Part shown: positions 56,117 through 64,000 of the stretch, in pieces | How the letters are laid out: each line of letters opens with the position of its first letter | How positions within the stretch are numbered: position 1 is the stretch's first letter | From: Woeseiaceae bacterium | GTDB taxonomy: Bacteria; Pseudomonadota; Gammaproteobacteria; Steroidobacterales; Woeseiaceae | Length of the DNA stretch: 64,000 nucleotides | Reading direction: 5' to 3' | Assembly (NCBI GenBank): GCA_021773115.1 | Contig: JAJFKS010000025.1 | Location: 1 to 64,000, forward strand | The notes under the pieces: generated by a model | Databases searched by the model: none | What the model saw: only the letters and a program-made list of their open reading frames with translations | Told to the model about the DNA's origin: nothing | Made by a program: the position numbers and the translations under genes

Positions 56117-56422
56117 GTGGTGGATAGCACAGATAATCCGATCGATATTGAAGATCCCTTCGCACGGCGACTAGTTGACAAGTACCTGCAACGTCGGCGG
56201 GAAGATATCGACATGCTGATGCTTGCTGCGCAGAGTGCGGATTTCGAGACAGTCCGGATTACCGGACATAATCTTTATGGTTCCGGTGCCGCGTACGGAC
56301 TTGAGGAAATATCGACTATTGGTGCTCACCTGGAAAGTGCTGCAGAAGCCGCTGATGTATCGACGATAACGCGGCTGATTGGCGAGTTGAGACAGTTTCT
56401 GATCAACCTGAGGGTCCGCTAG
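56117..56422 (+). CDS. HPt-domain phosphotransfer protein
   Basis: 101 residues, a stand-alone HPt fold. The phospho-acceptor is His51 in ITGHNLYGSGAAYGLEEI, matching HxxKGSS-type motifs. It should carry phosphate between the hybrid kinase at 60087 and the regulator at 56563. GTG start. First gene of the presumed signalling set. Confidence 0.85.
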   Translation: MVDSTDNPIDIEDPFARRLVDKYLQRRREDIDMLMLAAQSADFETVRITGHNLYGSGAAYGLEEISTIGAHLESAAEAADVSTITRLIGELRQFLINLRVR

Positions 56423-56562
56423 GACCGCATTTATTCCAGTGCCTGCGGCCAATCGCGCTATAATTCCAGGCAATCGGGGGATTGGAACGAATTCGTCAAA
56501 ACAACAAGCGTCGCTCCCCCGGGGCCTCACATGGCGCTCGATATCAACGAACTGGAGTTGCA

Positions 56563-57276
56563 TTGCGAATTGCGATCCTTGAGGACGACCCTGATCAGGC
56601 CGAGCTGACCCGACTCTGGCTTACGCATGCGGATCATACGGTCGATTGCTTCGCCGACGCGACGAGTTTTCTGCGAGCAGTCAGGCGTGACAGTTTTGAT
56701 CTTTATTTGCTGGACTGGGTGCTGCCCGATCTCAGTGGCATTGAGGTTCTGGGAAAATTGCGCCGGGAGCTGGATGACTTTACACCGGTAGTCATCGCGA
56801 CGGCAAAAGACGAAGAAAAAAGTGTTGTTCGAGGCCTTGAGGAAGGCGCTGATGACTACCTGGTTAAGCCGGTTCGTCAAGCCGAATTGGTGGCTCGTGT
56901 TTCCGCAGTTCTGCGGCGCTCGCGCGGAGAGAATTCGAGCGAAGTACAATTAAATTTCGCCCCTTATTCGGCGACTCTGGGTGCGAATGTGTTGCAACTG
57001 GAAGGCAAAGCAATCAACTTGACAAACAGGGAATTCGAACTTGCAATTTTCTTCTTTCGCAACGCAGGAAAAATGGTTTCACGTGGACATTTATTGGAAG
57101 CGATCTGGGGCATTGAGAATAAAGCTGTATCGACCCGTACGGTCGACACACATGTCAGTCGACTGCGCAAGAAACTGGATCTTCGCAAAGAAAATGGCTG
57201 GACTCTTTCGTCTATTTACCAACACGGCTACAGAATGGAGCGGCTGGGGCCGCAAGCTGCAAGTTCGTCGCATTAA
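56563..57276 (+). CDS. OmpR/PhoB-type response regulator
   Basis: 237 residues from the TTG at 56563, with GGAG 5 bases upstream; the open frame before it lacks a receiver-like start. Receiver: acidic pair in IAILEDDPDQ, phospho-acceptor Asp51 in YLLDWVLPDLSG and Lys in DDYLVKPV. The C-terminal winged helix carries LTNREFELAIFFFRNAGKMVSRGHLLEAIWG and RTVDTHVSRLRKKL. It probably binds DNA as a dimer. Only 16 bases separate it from the coiled-coil gene. Confidence 0.9.
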   Translation: MRIAILEDDPDQAELTRLWLTHADHTVDCFADATSFLRAVRRDSFDLYLLDWVLPDLSGIEVLGKLRRELDDFTPVVIATAKDEEKSVVRGLEEGADDYLVKPVRQAELVARVSAVLRRSRGENSSEVQLNFAPYSATLGANVLQLEGKAINLTNREFELAIFFFRNAGKMVSRGHLLEAIWGIENKAVSTRTVDTHVSRLRKKLDLRKENGWTLSSIYQHGYRMERLGPQAASSSH

Positions 57277-57292
57277 TTTCAGGAACTAGACT

Positions 57293-57853
57293 ATGGCAAA
57301 GAAACAGACCCGGAAACAATCAGGAACGGTGGCCGACGACATCGACGGCAACGTTGATAAAATTCGTGACATCCTGTTCGGCGGACAAATGCGAGACTAC
57401 GAGCAGCGCTTTGCCGAACTCGAAAAGCGCTTGACGAATAACATTGAATTGGTATCGACCGACTTTGAAAAGCGCATTGACCGGTTGAATGACTATGCAA
57501 AGCGCGAGATTGAGAAACTCAACGAAAAAATCAAAGACGAACGTACTGCGCGTCGCAACGATGGCAAACAAGGCGCCCGGGAATTTAAGGAACTGGCGCA
57601 ACAAGTCGAGTCCTGGTGCGTTGAGCTGGAAGAACAGATCGGAACCGAGGCGCAAGATTTACGCGGTCTGCTGCAGGAGCAGGGCGATGAGTTTTCCGGA
57701 ATGGTTCGTGATACGCATGAGCAGCTGAGCCAGAATCTGGCTGTCGAAACCCGACAATTGGCTGACGACAAACTCGCCAGGGACGACATGGCCGCGCTGT
57801 TGACTGAAGTAGCTCTTCGCCTGAAGAAGGACTTCAAGCTGCCAGACGCCTGA
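57293..57853 (+). CDS. Coiled-coil protein of unknown function
   Basis: 186 residues, cytosolic and highly charged. From about residue 35 to 150 it is heptad-like (DYEQRFAELEKRLTNNIELV, EIEKLNEKIKDERTARR). The N-terminus DKIRDILFGGQMRDYE resembles the start of the following gene (DQLKELLFGAEKQALD); both share (I/L)LFG with a preceding charged pair. I recognise no named family. Placement between the regulator and the OmpA/GTPase pair suggests a scaffold. Confidence 0.75.
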   Translation: MAKKQTRKQSGTVADDIDGNVDKIRDILFGGQMRDYEQRFAELEKRLTNNIELVSTDFEKRIDRLNDYAKREIEKLNEKIKDERTARRNDGKQGAREFKELAQQVESWCVELEEQIGTEAQDLRGLLQEQGDEFSGMVRDTHEQLSQNLAVETRQLADDKLARDDMAALLTEVALRLKKDFKLPDA

Positions 57854-57874
57854 GCCGACGGCCGCGATGAGTCT

Positions 57875-59566
57875 ATGAACGATCTCGATCAGCTGAAGGA
57901 ATTGCTGTTCGGTGCCGAGAAACAGGCACTGGATTCGATAGCCGAGCGTGTCGAAAGCCGCGATGTTAGAACCACCGACATAGCTGACGTTTTGCCGGAA
58001 GCTATTCATCAGAGCCACAACAAAGATCACGAACTTGTGGACGCTCTGGCCGCGCCGGTGGGTGAATGCCTGCAACGGGAGTTTCGCGATGATCCCGAAA
58101 CTTACGCGGATGCATTGTATCCGGTCATTGGTCCGGCAATCCGAAAATCAATAATTCACGCATTGCGAAACTTCTCGCAGCAAATAAATGAAGCAGTCGA
58201 ACACAGTATCAGTCCGAAGGGATTGAAGTGGCGCCTGCAGGCGTCGAGAGCTGGTGTGCCTTACGGCGAGTACATTTTGCAGAAAACCATGCTCTATCGA
58301 GTCGAGCAAGCCTACTTGATCAGCCGTGAAAACGGGTTACTGGTCGCGCATGTGCATCACGAGGCATCAAAAATTAAGGACAGCGATGCTGTATCGGCGA
58401 TGTTTACGGCAATACAGGATTTCGTCAAAGAGTCGTTTTCGCCGGACCGGACTGGCCGACTCGAGTCAGCTGATATGGGTGAGTTCACGCTCTGGGCTGT
58501 TCATGGTCCGCATGCTTTGCTGGTTTGCGTTATCCGCGGTGTGCCGCCAAGGGCATTGCGAGCGGATCTCACAGCAATTCTTGAACGCATACATTTTCGC
58601 TACGGCGATGCAGTACGTAAATATAAAGGCGAGACCGCAACCATTCCGGACGCCGAACTTGAGCTTGAGCGCTGCCTGAAATTTGAAGCCCGCTCAGAAG
58701 ATAAAAAGAAGGGACCACCCATCGTGGCGATGCTGGTGGGTTTGCTGCTCGTGGCAGGCCTTATCGCGTTTGGTATTCGCAACTGGAATTTCGCGCAGCA
58801 GCTTAAACAATTGGATAGCGCAGTTGCTGCGACGCCAGGCATTCATGCAACCGAGCTGAAACGTAGTGGTGGTAATTTCTTCCTCAAGGGGTTGCGTGAC
58901 CCACTGGCGGATGAGATTCGCTCGATTGCCGAAGAGATTGATATTCCAGCGCATCGACTCACTGTTGCGATGCAGTCCTTCCAGTCGTTGGAGCCCGAAA
59001 TTATCGAGCGGCGCGCGTCACAGCTGTTCGGGAATCCGGATTCGGTGTCTTTTGAAGTTTCAGGATCTACGCTGCGGGTTTCCGGGAATGCGACTTGGTC
59101 ATGGCAAGCACAACTGCAAAGCCGAATCTCCGCATTAGCTGGCGTAGACGCCCTGGATTTGAGCGGGCTACTGTCGAATGATCGCGCACTGTTTGAAAAG
59201 CGCGTTGATGAACTTCGAGAAAGAATCTTCTTGTTTGAGTCAGGCATCGAGTTAGCAGCCGGTGTGGCTGGTCAGCTGCGTCAGTATGCGATCGAACTGC
59301 ACGAACTCGATAAGGAATCTTCGGCTATGGGATACATGCTGGATGTCATCGTCACCGGATCGACAGATGCAAGCGGCAATCCACGTGCAAATGGTGTACT
59401 CGCAACGCAGCGCGCAAATGTCGCCGTCGAATTCCTCAACGCAGAGGGTGTGGATGCGAGCATTGCGCCTGCCGGGCAGAGTGATAGCCAGGGCGCTTTA
59501 AATGATTCGACAATGCGGCACGTGAAAGTGAACCTGCAATTGCGGCAATCGCCGGACACCCAGTGA
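57875..59566 (+). CDS. Inner-membrane protein with cytosolic domain and periplasmic OmpA domain
   Basis: 563 residues. Residues 1-275 are soluble, and no signal peptide is present. One membrane helix lies at about 281-300 (PPIVAMLVGLLLVAGLIAFG). A BON-like region follows (about 320-435). The C-terminal 130 residues carry an OmpA-type domain (LDVIVTGSTDASGNPRANG...LATQRANVAVEFLNAEGV), which binds diaminopimelate in peptidoglycan. The protein thus links cytosol to cell wall. Its N-terminal LKELLFG motif echoes the previous gene. Its stop overlaps the GTPase start (GTGA). Confidence 0.85.
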   Translation: MNDLDQLKELLFGAEKQALDSIAERVESRDVRTTDIADVLPEAIHQSHNKDHELVDALAAPVGECLQREFRDDPETYADALYPVIGPAIRKSIIHALRNFSQQINEAVEHSISPKGLKWRLQASRAGVPYGEYILQKTMLYRVEQAYLISRENGLLVAHVHHEASKIKDSDAVSAMFTAIQDFVKESFSPDRTGRLESADMGEFTLWAVHGPHALLVCVIRGVPPRALRADLTAILERIHFRYGDAVRKYKGETATIPDAELELERCLKFEARSEDKKKGPPIVAMLVGLLLVAGLIAFGIRNWNFAQQLKQLDSAVAATPGIHATELKRSGGNFFLKGLRDPLADEIRSIAEEIDIPAHRLTVAMQSFQSLEPEIIERRASQLFGNPDSVSFEVSGSTLRVSGNATWSWQAQLQSRISALAGVDALDLSGLLSNDRALFEKRVDELRERIFLFESGIELAAGVAGQLRQYAIELHELDKESSAMGYMLDVIVTGSTDASGNPRANGVLATQRANVAVEFLNAEGVDASIAPAGQSDSQGALNDSTMRHVKVNLQLRQSPDTQ

Positions 59567-60087
59567 CCGAGCTCACGAGCAAAGTGTGCATAGTCGGAGA
59601 TTTTGCCGTCGGCAAGACCAGTGTGGTCGAGCGCTTCGTAAATAATCAGTTTTCCGAGAATTATCTCAGTACGGTTGGCGTCAAGATCGATACCAAGGAA
59701 ATCGAGCATTCCGATCTGGGAGTCTCGCACAAGCTGGTTCTATGGGACGTCGCGGGTTCGGAGCATTTCGGGCATCGGGAGTTCGCTTATCTCAGGGGCG
59801 CGAGTGGCTATATTTATGTTGCGGATGGTACTCGGCCCCTCACACTGGACGCCGCATTGGCAATTCAGTCCCAAATTATTGAGAAGTTCGGGCCAGCGCC
59901 CAGTGTGATCTTGATCAACAAGCGTGATTTGGTTGGAGACTGGCAGGTTCGAGATGAACGTATCGATGCGCTTTCGGCGAATGACAGTCCGGTTTTCAGG
60001 ACCAGCGCGAAAACGGGAGACGATGTTGAAAGAGCGTTGCTATTGCTCGGCGAGTTAATCATTGCCTGCGATTTGCGGAGCGATTAG
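59563..60087 (+). CDS. Ras/Rab-like small GTPase
   Basis: 174 residues, one G domain. Walker A GDFAVGKTS (12-20), switch I Thr37 in LSTVGVKI, G3 WDVAG (61-65), G4 NKRD (119-122) and G5 TSAK (147-150). The pattern of STVGVKI and LWDVAGSEHF is closer to eukaryotic Rab than to Era or Obg. The catalytic glutamine of Ras (Gln61) is replaced by Ser66. No C-terminal cysteine for lipidation. Its overlap with the OmpA-domain gene suggests that the two products act together. Confidence 0.88.
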   Translation: MTELTSKVCIVGDFAVGKTSVVERFVNNQFSENYLSTVGVKIDTKEIEHSDLGVSHKLVLWDVAGSEHFGHREFAYLRGASGYIYVADGTRPLTLDAALAIQSQIIEKFGPAPSVILINKRDLVGDWQVRDERIDALSANDSPVFRTSAKTGDDVERALLLLGELIIACDLRSD

Positions 60088-61637
60088 TGAAGCTTCCAGA
60101 GCCCGTCGTGCAGCATCTGAAGAGTGATTTTCTTCTGCAGACTCGCCCGTTTTGCTTTTTGATTGACGAAAAATTCCAACTCCTGCAAGTTTGGGGCGAC
60201 GGCGAGTGGTGTGGTCTTTCCGAGATTGCGACGGCGAAAGACATGCGCGAGCTGATGCCGTTCCTGGTCGGTGTTCGTCTCGATAAGCCACAGAAACTGG
60301 AGCTGCTGGAAATGCCCGGCCAGATCATTGTCAGCATCCACACAATTCCCGAGAAGGGTGGTTGCTATGTCGTACTGCTCGACACACGAGAGGAGCATCG
60401 CTCGCTGCAGATCAAACAGCAGTCGGTTAACGAAATGCGTTTGCTGCATGCTCGCCAGCAAAAGCTAATCGGTCGCCAACGCGACCTAATCAGCGAGTTG
60501 ATCGAAACCCGAGCCGAGCTGGACCACCATCGACGCGAGGCCGAGCGTGTAAGCGAGAATAAAAGTCGCTTTATCGCGATGATGTCGCATGAATTTCGGA
60601 CACCGCTCGCATCGATAATAAATTATGCTGACCTCGCAACGGATGAGAGTGCGAGCGAGAATACCGTACAGAAGAGTGTTGTGACAATTGCGCGCTCAGC
60701 GAAGCAACTGACATCGTTGGTTGAGGCGGTGCTCGACGACGCGACCCTTGATATCGGGCAAGTCGAACTGGCCGAAAAGGACTTTGATATTTTCGGATTG
60801 CTTGATGATATCGCGGCAATGATGGCGCCGCTGGCTGCCGAGAAAGGTCTTTCTTTCGCGACGCTGGTTGATCCGGATTTGCCACGCGTCGTTCACGCCG
60901 ACGAAATTCGCTTGCGGCAAATTCTGATCAACCTACTCGGTAACGCGGTCAAATTCACCATTCATGGTAGCGTCAAACTGATGGCTACCTATAACGGCGG
61001 ACGCCTGATCGTGACGGTTAGTGATTCCGGCCCCGGTATCAGTATTGAAAATCAGGAAAAAGTGTTTCAGGCATTCGAGCGTGGCAGCGACAAGGGAAAG
61101 CCGGGCGCCGGGCTGGGACTGACAATTACTTTGCGGCTGGTCCAGTTAATGGGCGGAGAGGTGTCCCTGGATTCGATGCCAGGCGAGGGATGTACAGTGA
61201 GCATCCACGTCCCGGCAGCTGAAGGTAAGGATGATCCTGAGTCAATCTCAGAGCTGTTTCCAGCACCGGGTGACGATACCAATGCCAGCAAGCCGCTGAG
61301 TATTTTACTCTGCGATGATGACGATGACATGGTGGCACTCGTCGAACATTATTTGCACCGGTCCGGGTACGGCTTGATTACGAGCTCTGATACCGCTGAG
61401 GCAATCGCCAAGACACTCAAGTACGCACCGGATCTTGTATTGATGGATTGCAATGTGCCCGGTGTCGGTGGCGTGGTCGCGGCGAAGGTGCTGCGAGAGC
61501 AGGGATACACGAAACCGATCGTGGCACTGACGGCGTCAAAACTCAGTGCGGATGAAAAAGAGGTGTTCACGCACTTTTTTCGAAAACCGACGCCAATGCG
61601 AGAATTACTGACTGAGATCCGGCGCCTGACCCACTAG
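60087..61637 (+). CDS. Cytosolic hybrid histidine kinase
   Basis: 516 residues, no membrane helix. Residues 15-100 resemble a PAS sensor, about 105-155 a coiled linker. HisKA with His168 (MMSHEFRTPL), N box NLLGNAVKFT, G1 VSDSGPGI and G2 GAGLGLT follow. A receiver domain begins near residue 403 (ILLCDDDDD), with acceptor Asp454 (LVLMDCNVPG) and Lys in FFRKPTP. Phosphate could go His168 to Asp454, then to HPt His51 and regulator Asp51, a full relay within the cluster. GTG start overlaps the GTPase stop by one base. Confidence 0.92.
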   Translation: MKLPEPVVQHLKSDFLLQTRPFCFLIDEKFQLLQVWGDGEWCGLSEIATAKDMRELMPFLVGVRLDKPQKLELLEMPGQIIVSIHTIPEKGGCYVVLLDTREEHRSLQIKQQSVNEMRLLHARQQKLIGRQRDLISELIETRAELDHHRREAERVSENKSRFIAMMSHEFRTPLASIINYADLATDESASENTVQKSVVTIARSAKQLTSLVEAVLDDATLDIGQVELAEKDFDIFGLLDDIAAMMAPLAAEKGLSFATLVDPDLPRVVHADEIRLRQILINLLGNAVKFTIHGSVKLMATYNGGRLIVTVSDSGPGISIENQEKVFQAFERGSDKGKPGAGLGLTITLRLVQLMGGEVSLDSMPGEGCTVSIHVPAAEGKDDPESISELFPAPGDDTNASKPLSILLCDDDDDMVALVEHYLHRSGYGLITSSDTAEAIAKTLKYAPDLVLMDCNVPGVGGVVAAKVLREQGYTKPIVALTASKLSADEKEVFTHFFRKPTPMRELLTEIRRLTH

Positions 61638-61759
61638 TGGCTCGCGAAATGTAAACGATTGTTGCAGATCGTAAATGCGGCCGAAAATTCCGCTAACATC
61701 CCCGACAGCTTTGATAGTGAAAGAGGCAGAATGTCTCGCGACTTAATAGGGGAAACGAA

Positions 61760-62146
61760 ATGCTTAGTGAATTCAAGAATTTTGCAATGCGCGGCAATGT
61801 CGTCGACATGGCAGTGGGTATCGTCATTGGCGGAGCGTTCGGCAAGATCGTTTCGTCTTTGGTGTCTGACGTCATCATGCCGCCGATCGGCATGATCATG
61901 GGCGGCGTTGATTTCAGCGAACTGGCGTTCGTGCTGGGCGAGGGCGAAGGCGCCGCGTCGATCAACTACGGTATGTTCATCAATACAGTATTGGACTTCG
62001 TCATTATCGCATTCGCTATATTCATGGTCATCAAAGGCCTGAATTCGATGAAAAAGAAAGAAGAAGAGAAGCCTGCTGAGCCGCCGAAGCCTTCGGATGA
62101 AGTAGTTCTCTTGACCGAAATTCGTGACTCGCTGAAGTCACGCTAA
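61760..62146 (+). CDS. mscL: Large-conductance mechanosensitive channel MscL
   Basis: 128 residues. N-terminal helix, first membrane helix [32 protein letters not shown] and second helix [23 protein letters not shown], then the charged C-terminal bundle ([15 protein letters not shown]). It opens under membrane tension to release osmolytes. It has its own terminator and lies just after the signalling cluster. Confidence 0.97.
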   Translation: MLSEFKNFAMRGNVVDMAVGIVIGGAFGKIVSSLVSDVIMPPIGMIMGGVDFSELAFVLGEGEGAASINYGMFINTVLDFVIIAFAIFMVIKGLNSMKKKEEEKPAEPPKPSDEVVLLTEIRDSLKSR

Positions 62147-62173
62147 CAGGCAAAAGAGGTTCGCGACGGAGAT

Positions 62174-62203
62174 CAGGGCACCCATTGGGTGCCCTGTTTT
62201 TTT
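62174..62203 (+). terminator. mscL terminator
   Basis: CAGGGCACCC and GGGTGCCCTG form a perfect 10-bp stem with an ATT loop, followed by seven Ts. It also lies 18 bases past the end of the convergent IclR gene and may act for both directions. Confidence 0.92.
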
Positions 62204-62220
62204 GTATAGCGAATAACTTT

Positions 62221-62964
62221 CTAGAGCCCATTAACCCCGGAAGCTGCATTCGCCGTTTCCAAGACCATGCTGATGAGGTCGCCAATTTCAGTATCTTCCA
62301 ATACGTAGCTTGGAACGGTGCAGCTCAGCGCCGCTTCGACCTGGCCGCCGATACCGTGGACAGGTGCAGCAATGCAAACCAGACCGCGGGTAATTTCCTC
62401 ATCGTCGATACCATAGCCGCGCTCCAGTGTCAGGGCAAGTTCGTCGCGCAGCTTTCGGCCATCTGAAATCGTATTTTCGGTAAACGACTGAAGACTGCGG
62501 CTAACAATGCGATTGATAATGCTCTTGTCTGCGTTTGCCAGAAGAACCTTGCCCATCGCCGTGCAATGCAGTGGAAAACTCTTGCCGATTTCTGAATGCA
62601 GGCGAATGCCGAAGTCCTTTGATTCGATCTTGTCGAGATAAATGCCGGTATCGTCATCTCGAATTCCAAGTGTCACAACCTGCCCGGTCTTACGATGCAG
62701 GGCTTCAATGTGCGGTCGGGCAATTTGACGCACGTTGTAGCTTGCGGTGACTGCGGCACCGAGCTTGGCCAGCAGCAGGCCGAAGCGGTATTCGCGGCTG
62801 GCCTCGTCGAAGGTCAACGCACCCAGTGAAACGAGCTCGGCCAGGAGCCTGTGCACCGTTGCCTTCGGAAGGGCGGTGGTCGCGACAATGTCGCTGAACG
62901 AGTGACCGCCGTCCGATTGCCGAACCGCCTCAAGAATCCTGAATCCTTTGCTGAGGGCACCCAC
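62221..62964 (-). CDS. IclR-family transcriptional regulator
   Basis: 247 residues. N-terminal winged helix (LSKGFRILEAVRQSDGGHSFSDIVATTALPKATVHRLLAEL) and C-terminal IclR effector domain (LHCTAMGKVLLA, ERGYGIDDEEITRGLVCIAAPV). It is divergent from the KDPG-aldolase gene, and two palindromes lie between them. This suggests a repressor of the operon responding to a sugar-acid such as KDG. It resembles KdgR; which sugar acid it senses is inferred. Confidence 0.9.
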   Translation of the reverse strand: MGALSKGFRILEAVRQSDGGHSFSDIVATTALPKATVHRLLAELVSLGALTFDEASREYRFGLLLAKLGAAVTASYNVRQIARPHIEALHRKTGQVVTLGIRDDDTGIYLDKIESKDFGIRLHSEIGKSFPLHCTAMGKVLLANADKSIINRIVSRSLQSFTENTISDGRKLRDELALTLERGYGIDDEEITRGLVCIAAPVHGIGGQVEAALSCTVPSYVLEDTEIGDLISMVLETANAASGVNGL

Positions 62965-63012
62965 GTTTGTTTTCTCCTATGATTGACAGAAACAGAAGAC
63001 TCGTGCCTAATA

Positions 63013-63028
63013 GTTCTATAAGTAGAAC
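63013..63028. promoter_or_regulatory. Inverted repeat, probable operator 1
   Basis: GTTCTA (63013-63018) and TAGAAC (63023-63028) with a 4-base spacer, located between the IclR gene and eda. Size and spacing suit a dimeric regulator. Confidence 0.5.
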
Positions 63029-63029
63029 A

Positions 63030-63049
63030 TAGTTTCATATATGAAACTA
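63030..63049. promoter_or_regulatory. 20-bp perfect palindrome, probable IclR/KdgR operator
   Basis: Positions 63030-63049 are a perfect palindrome, with half-site TAGTTTCATA. The TTTCAT/ATGAAA halves resemble KdgR-type operators. It lies 25 bases before the eda ATG and 65 bases from the regulator's start, so it probably controls both. Confidence 0.65.
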
Positions 63050-63074
63050 CCTTTAATTATTCACTACCAAGCGA

Positions 63075-63728
63075 ATGGTCACTAAAATGAAAGATATCAA
63101 CAAGATACTAGCTGATAATCCCGTTGTCCCCCTGGTCCAGTCCGACGATCCGGCGTCGGCCGTCGCTATATCGCGTGCGCTGGCTGCGGGTGGACTGACC
63201 GTCGTAGAGGTCGTTTTTCGAACGGATCGGGCACTCGAATGCCTGCAAGCGGTTGCCGATGACGTGCCGGAAGTGATCGCCGGTGCCGGGACGGTGTTGA
63301 GTGCGGCGCAGGCACAGGCAGCGATCGATAGCGGCGCCAGGTTCATCGTATCGCCCGGTCTCGATGACGGTGTGGTGAAAGTCGCAAAGGACAATAAGGT
63401 CCCAATTTACCCCGGCATCATGACGCCGAGTGAATTGCAGCGCGCATTCAATCTAGGGCTCGATACCGTGAAATTTTTTCCAGCATCGATTGCGGGCGGC
63501 ATCCCGGCTATCAAGGCACTTTCCAGCGTATTTCGAGGCATTCGATTCATGCCGACCGGTGGTGTATCCGCGGCCAACCTGGCAGATTTTCTGGCTGTGC
63601 CGGCGGTACTCGCGTGCGGCGGCAGCTGGCTTACGCCGAAATCAGCAATCGATGAAGGCAACTTCGACGCAATTACCAAATTGGCACAAGAAGCGATTGC
63701 CATCGCTCGTACTGCACGAGGAGAATAA
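63075..63728 (+). CDS. eda: 2-dehydro-3-deoxy-phosphogluconate (KDPG) aldolase
   Basis: 217 residues from ATG 63075; an ATG at 63087 (MKDINKILADNP) is equally plausible. Class I aldolase with Schiff-base lysine in DTVKFFPAS, Glu in VVEVVFRT and FMPTGGVS. It splits KDPG (or KDPGal) to pyruvate and glyceraldehyde 3-phosphate in the Entner-Doudoroff and uronate routes. Operon with the kinase gene 3 bases later; probably repressed by the adjacent IclR protein. Confidence 0.94.
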   Translation: MVTKMKDINKILADNPVVPLVQSDDPASAVAISRALAAGGLTVVEVVFRTDRALECLQAVADDVPEVIAGAGTVLSAAQAQAAIDSGARFIVSPGLDDGVVKVAKDNKVPIYPGIMTPSELQRAFNLGLDTVKFFPASIAGGIPAIKALSSVFRGIRFMPTGGVSAANLADFLAVPAVLACGGSWLTPKSAIDEGNFDAITKLAQEAIAIARTARGE

Positions 63729-63730
63729 TA

Positions 63731-64000
63731 ATGAGTGAATTCCTGAGCTTTGGCGAAATCATGCTGCGTCTGAAATCGCCAGGACACGAGCGTTTCTTCC
63801 AGTCACCATCGCTGGAGGCGACCTTTGGTGGCGGCGAGTCAAATGTTGCGGTTGCGCTGGCGAACTACGGGCTTGATGCCGGTTTCATCACCGCATTGCC
63901 GAACAACGATATCGCAGAGGCGTGTATTCGGGAAGTTCGAGGTTTTGGCGTAGACACCCGTCATATCCGCCGAAGTGGTTCGCGCGTAGGCATCTATTAT
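63731..64000 (+). CDS. kdgK: 2-dehydro-3-deoxygluconokinase (PfkB family), 5' part only
   Basis: 90 residues are visible before the window ends: SFGEIMLRLKSPGHERF, then FGGGESNVAVALANYG and FGVDTRHIRRSGSRVGIYY. This is a PfkB-type sugar kinase, and the KDG-kinase assignment follows from the eda neighbour and the MLRL start. It would phosphorylate KDG to KDPG, the aldolase substrate. A GAGGAG site precedes the ATG. Confidence 0.85.
   Translation, partial: MSEFLSFGEIMLRLKSPGHERFFQSPSLEATFGGGESNVAVALANYGLDAGFITALPNNDIAEACIREVRGFGVDTRHIRRSGSRVGIYY

Noticed and set aside
1..64000. CRISPR arrays, rRNA, prophage or IS elements
   Set aside because: I saw no regularly spaced repeats, no rRNA or tRNA signature, and no phage or transposase protein in any frame.

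Overview
The window is one contiguous bacterial chromosome segment, very probably from a marine-type gammaproteobacterium. Several gene orders are classic for that class: surE-pcm-yqaA-nlpD-rpoS, recJ-prfB-lysS, sdhCDAB-sdhE-ygfX, rpoE-rseABC, lepA-lepB-rnc-era-recO-pdxJ-acpS, csiV-mfd, lolCE-lolD, and comEC-exbB-exbD-msbA-lpxK-kdsB. A Woeseia- or Chromatiales-like lineage would fit, but the sequence alone does not prove it. Coding density is high, many starts are GTG or TTG, and I see no rRNA, tRNA, CRISPR array or transposase.

Layout. 1-4420 is a visibly different, more AT-rich accessory stretch: a tautomerase end, PaiB-like flavin protein, arylamine N-acetyltransferase, two short-chain dehydrogenases, a LysE exporter and a glyoxalase. 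Three of these are damaged or partial: an SDR 5' fragment, an SDR with an internal deletion and a shortened active-site motif, and a glyoxalase that has lost its middle. 4695-32564 is conserved housekeeping: stress sigma factors (rpoS; rpoE with its anti-sigma module), recombination (recJ, recO), translation (prfB with its programmed frameshift, lysS, lepA), RNA processing (rnc, era, rlmD), protein export (lepB) and a complete succinate dehydrogenase operon. That operon carries both known kinds of flavinylation helper, SdhE and a 57-residue SdhAF4-like protein. 32711-49002 holds a degenerate GGDEF protein, csiV-mfd, the Lol lipoprotein exporter, comEC and lipid A/Kdo export and synthesis genes.

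49003-51990 is a 3-kb insertion with two cyclic-di-GMP synthase genes. It is flanked by an 89-bp imperfect direct repeat of the kdsB/MFS convergent junction. A similar architecture (90-bp repeat, 87 of 90 identical) flanks the N-acetyltransferase gene near the start of the window.

53311-61637 is the most unusual part. After a repeat-containing peptidoglycan-binding lipoprotein (minus strand) come dodecin, DUF937 and DUF4332 genes. Then a tightly packed set follows: HPt protein, OmpR-type regulator, coiled-coil protein, inner-membrane protein with a periplasmic OmpA domain, Ras/Rab-like small GTPase, and a cytosolic hybrid histidine kinase. The last three overlap or abut, and the set looks like one signalling device joining a phosphorelay, a small GTPase and a cell-wall anchor. 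The window closes with mscL and an IclR-controlled KDPG-aldolase/KDG-kinase operon with two palindromic operators.
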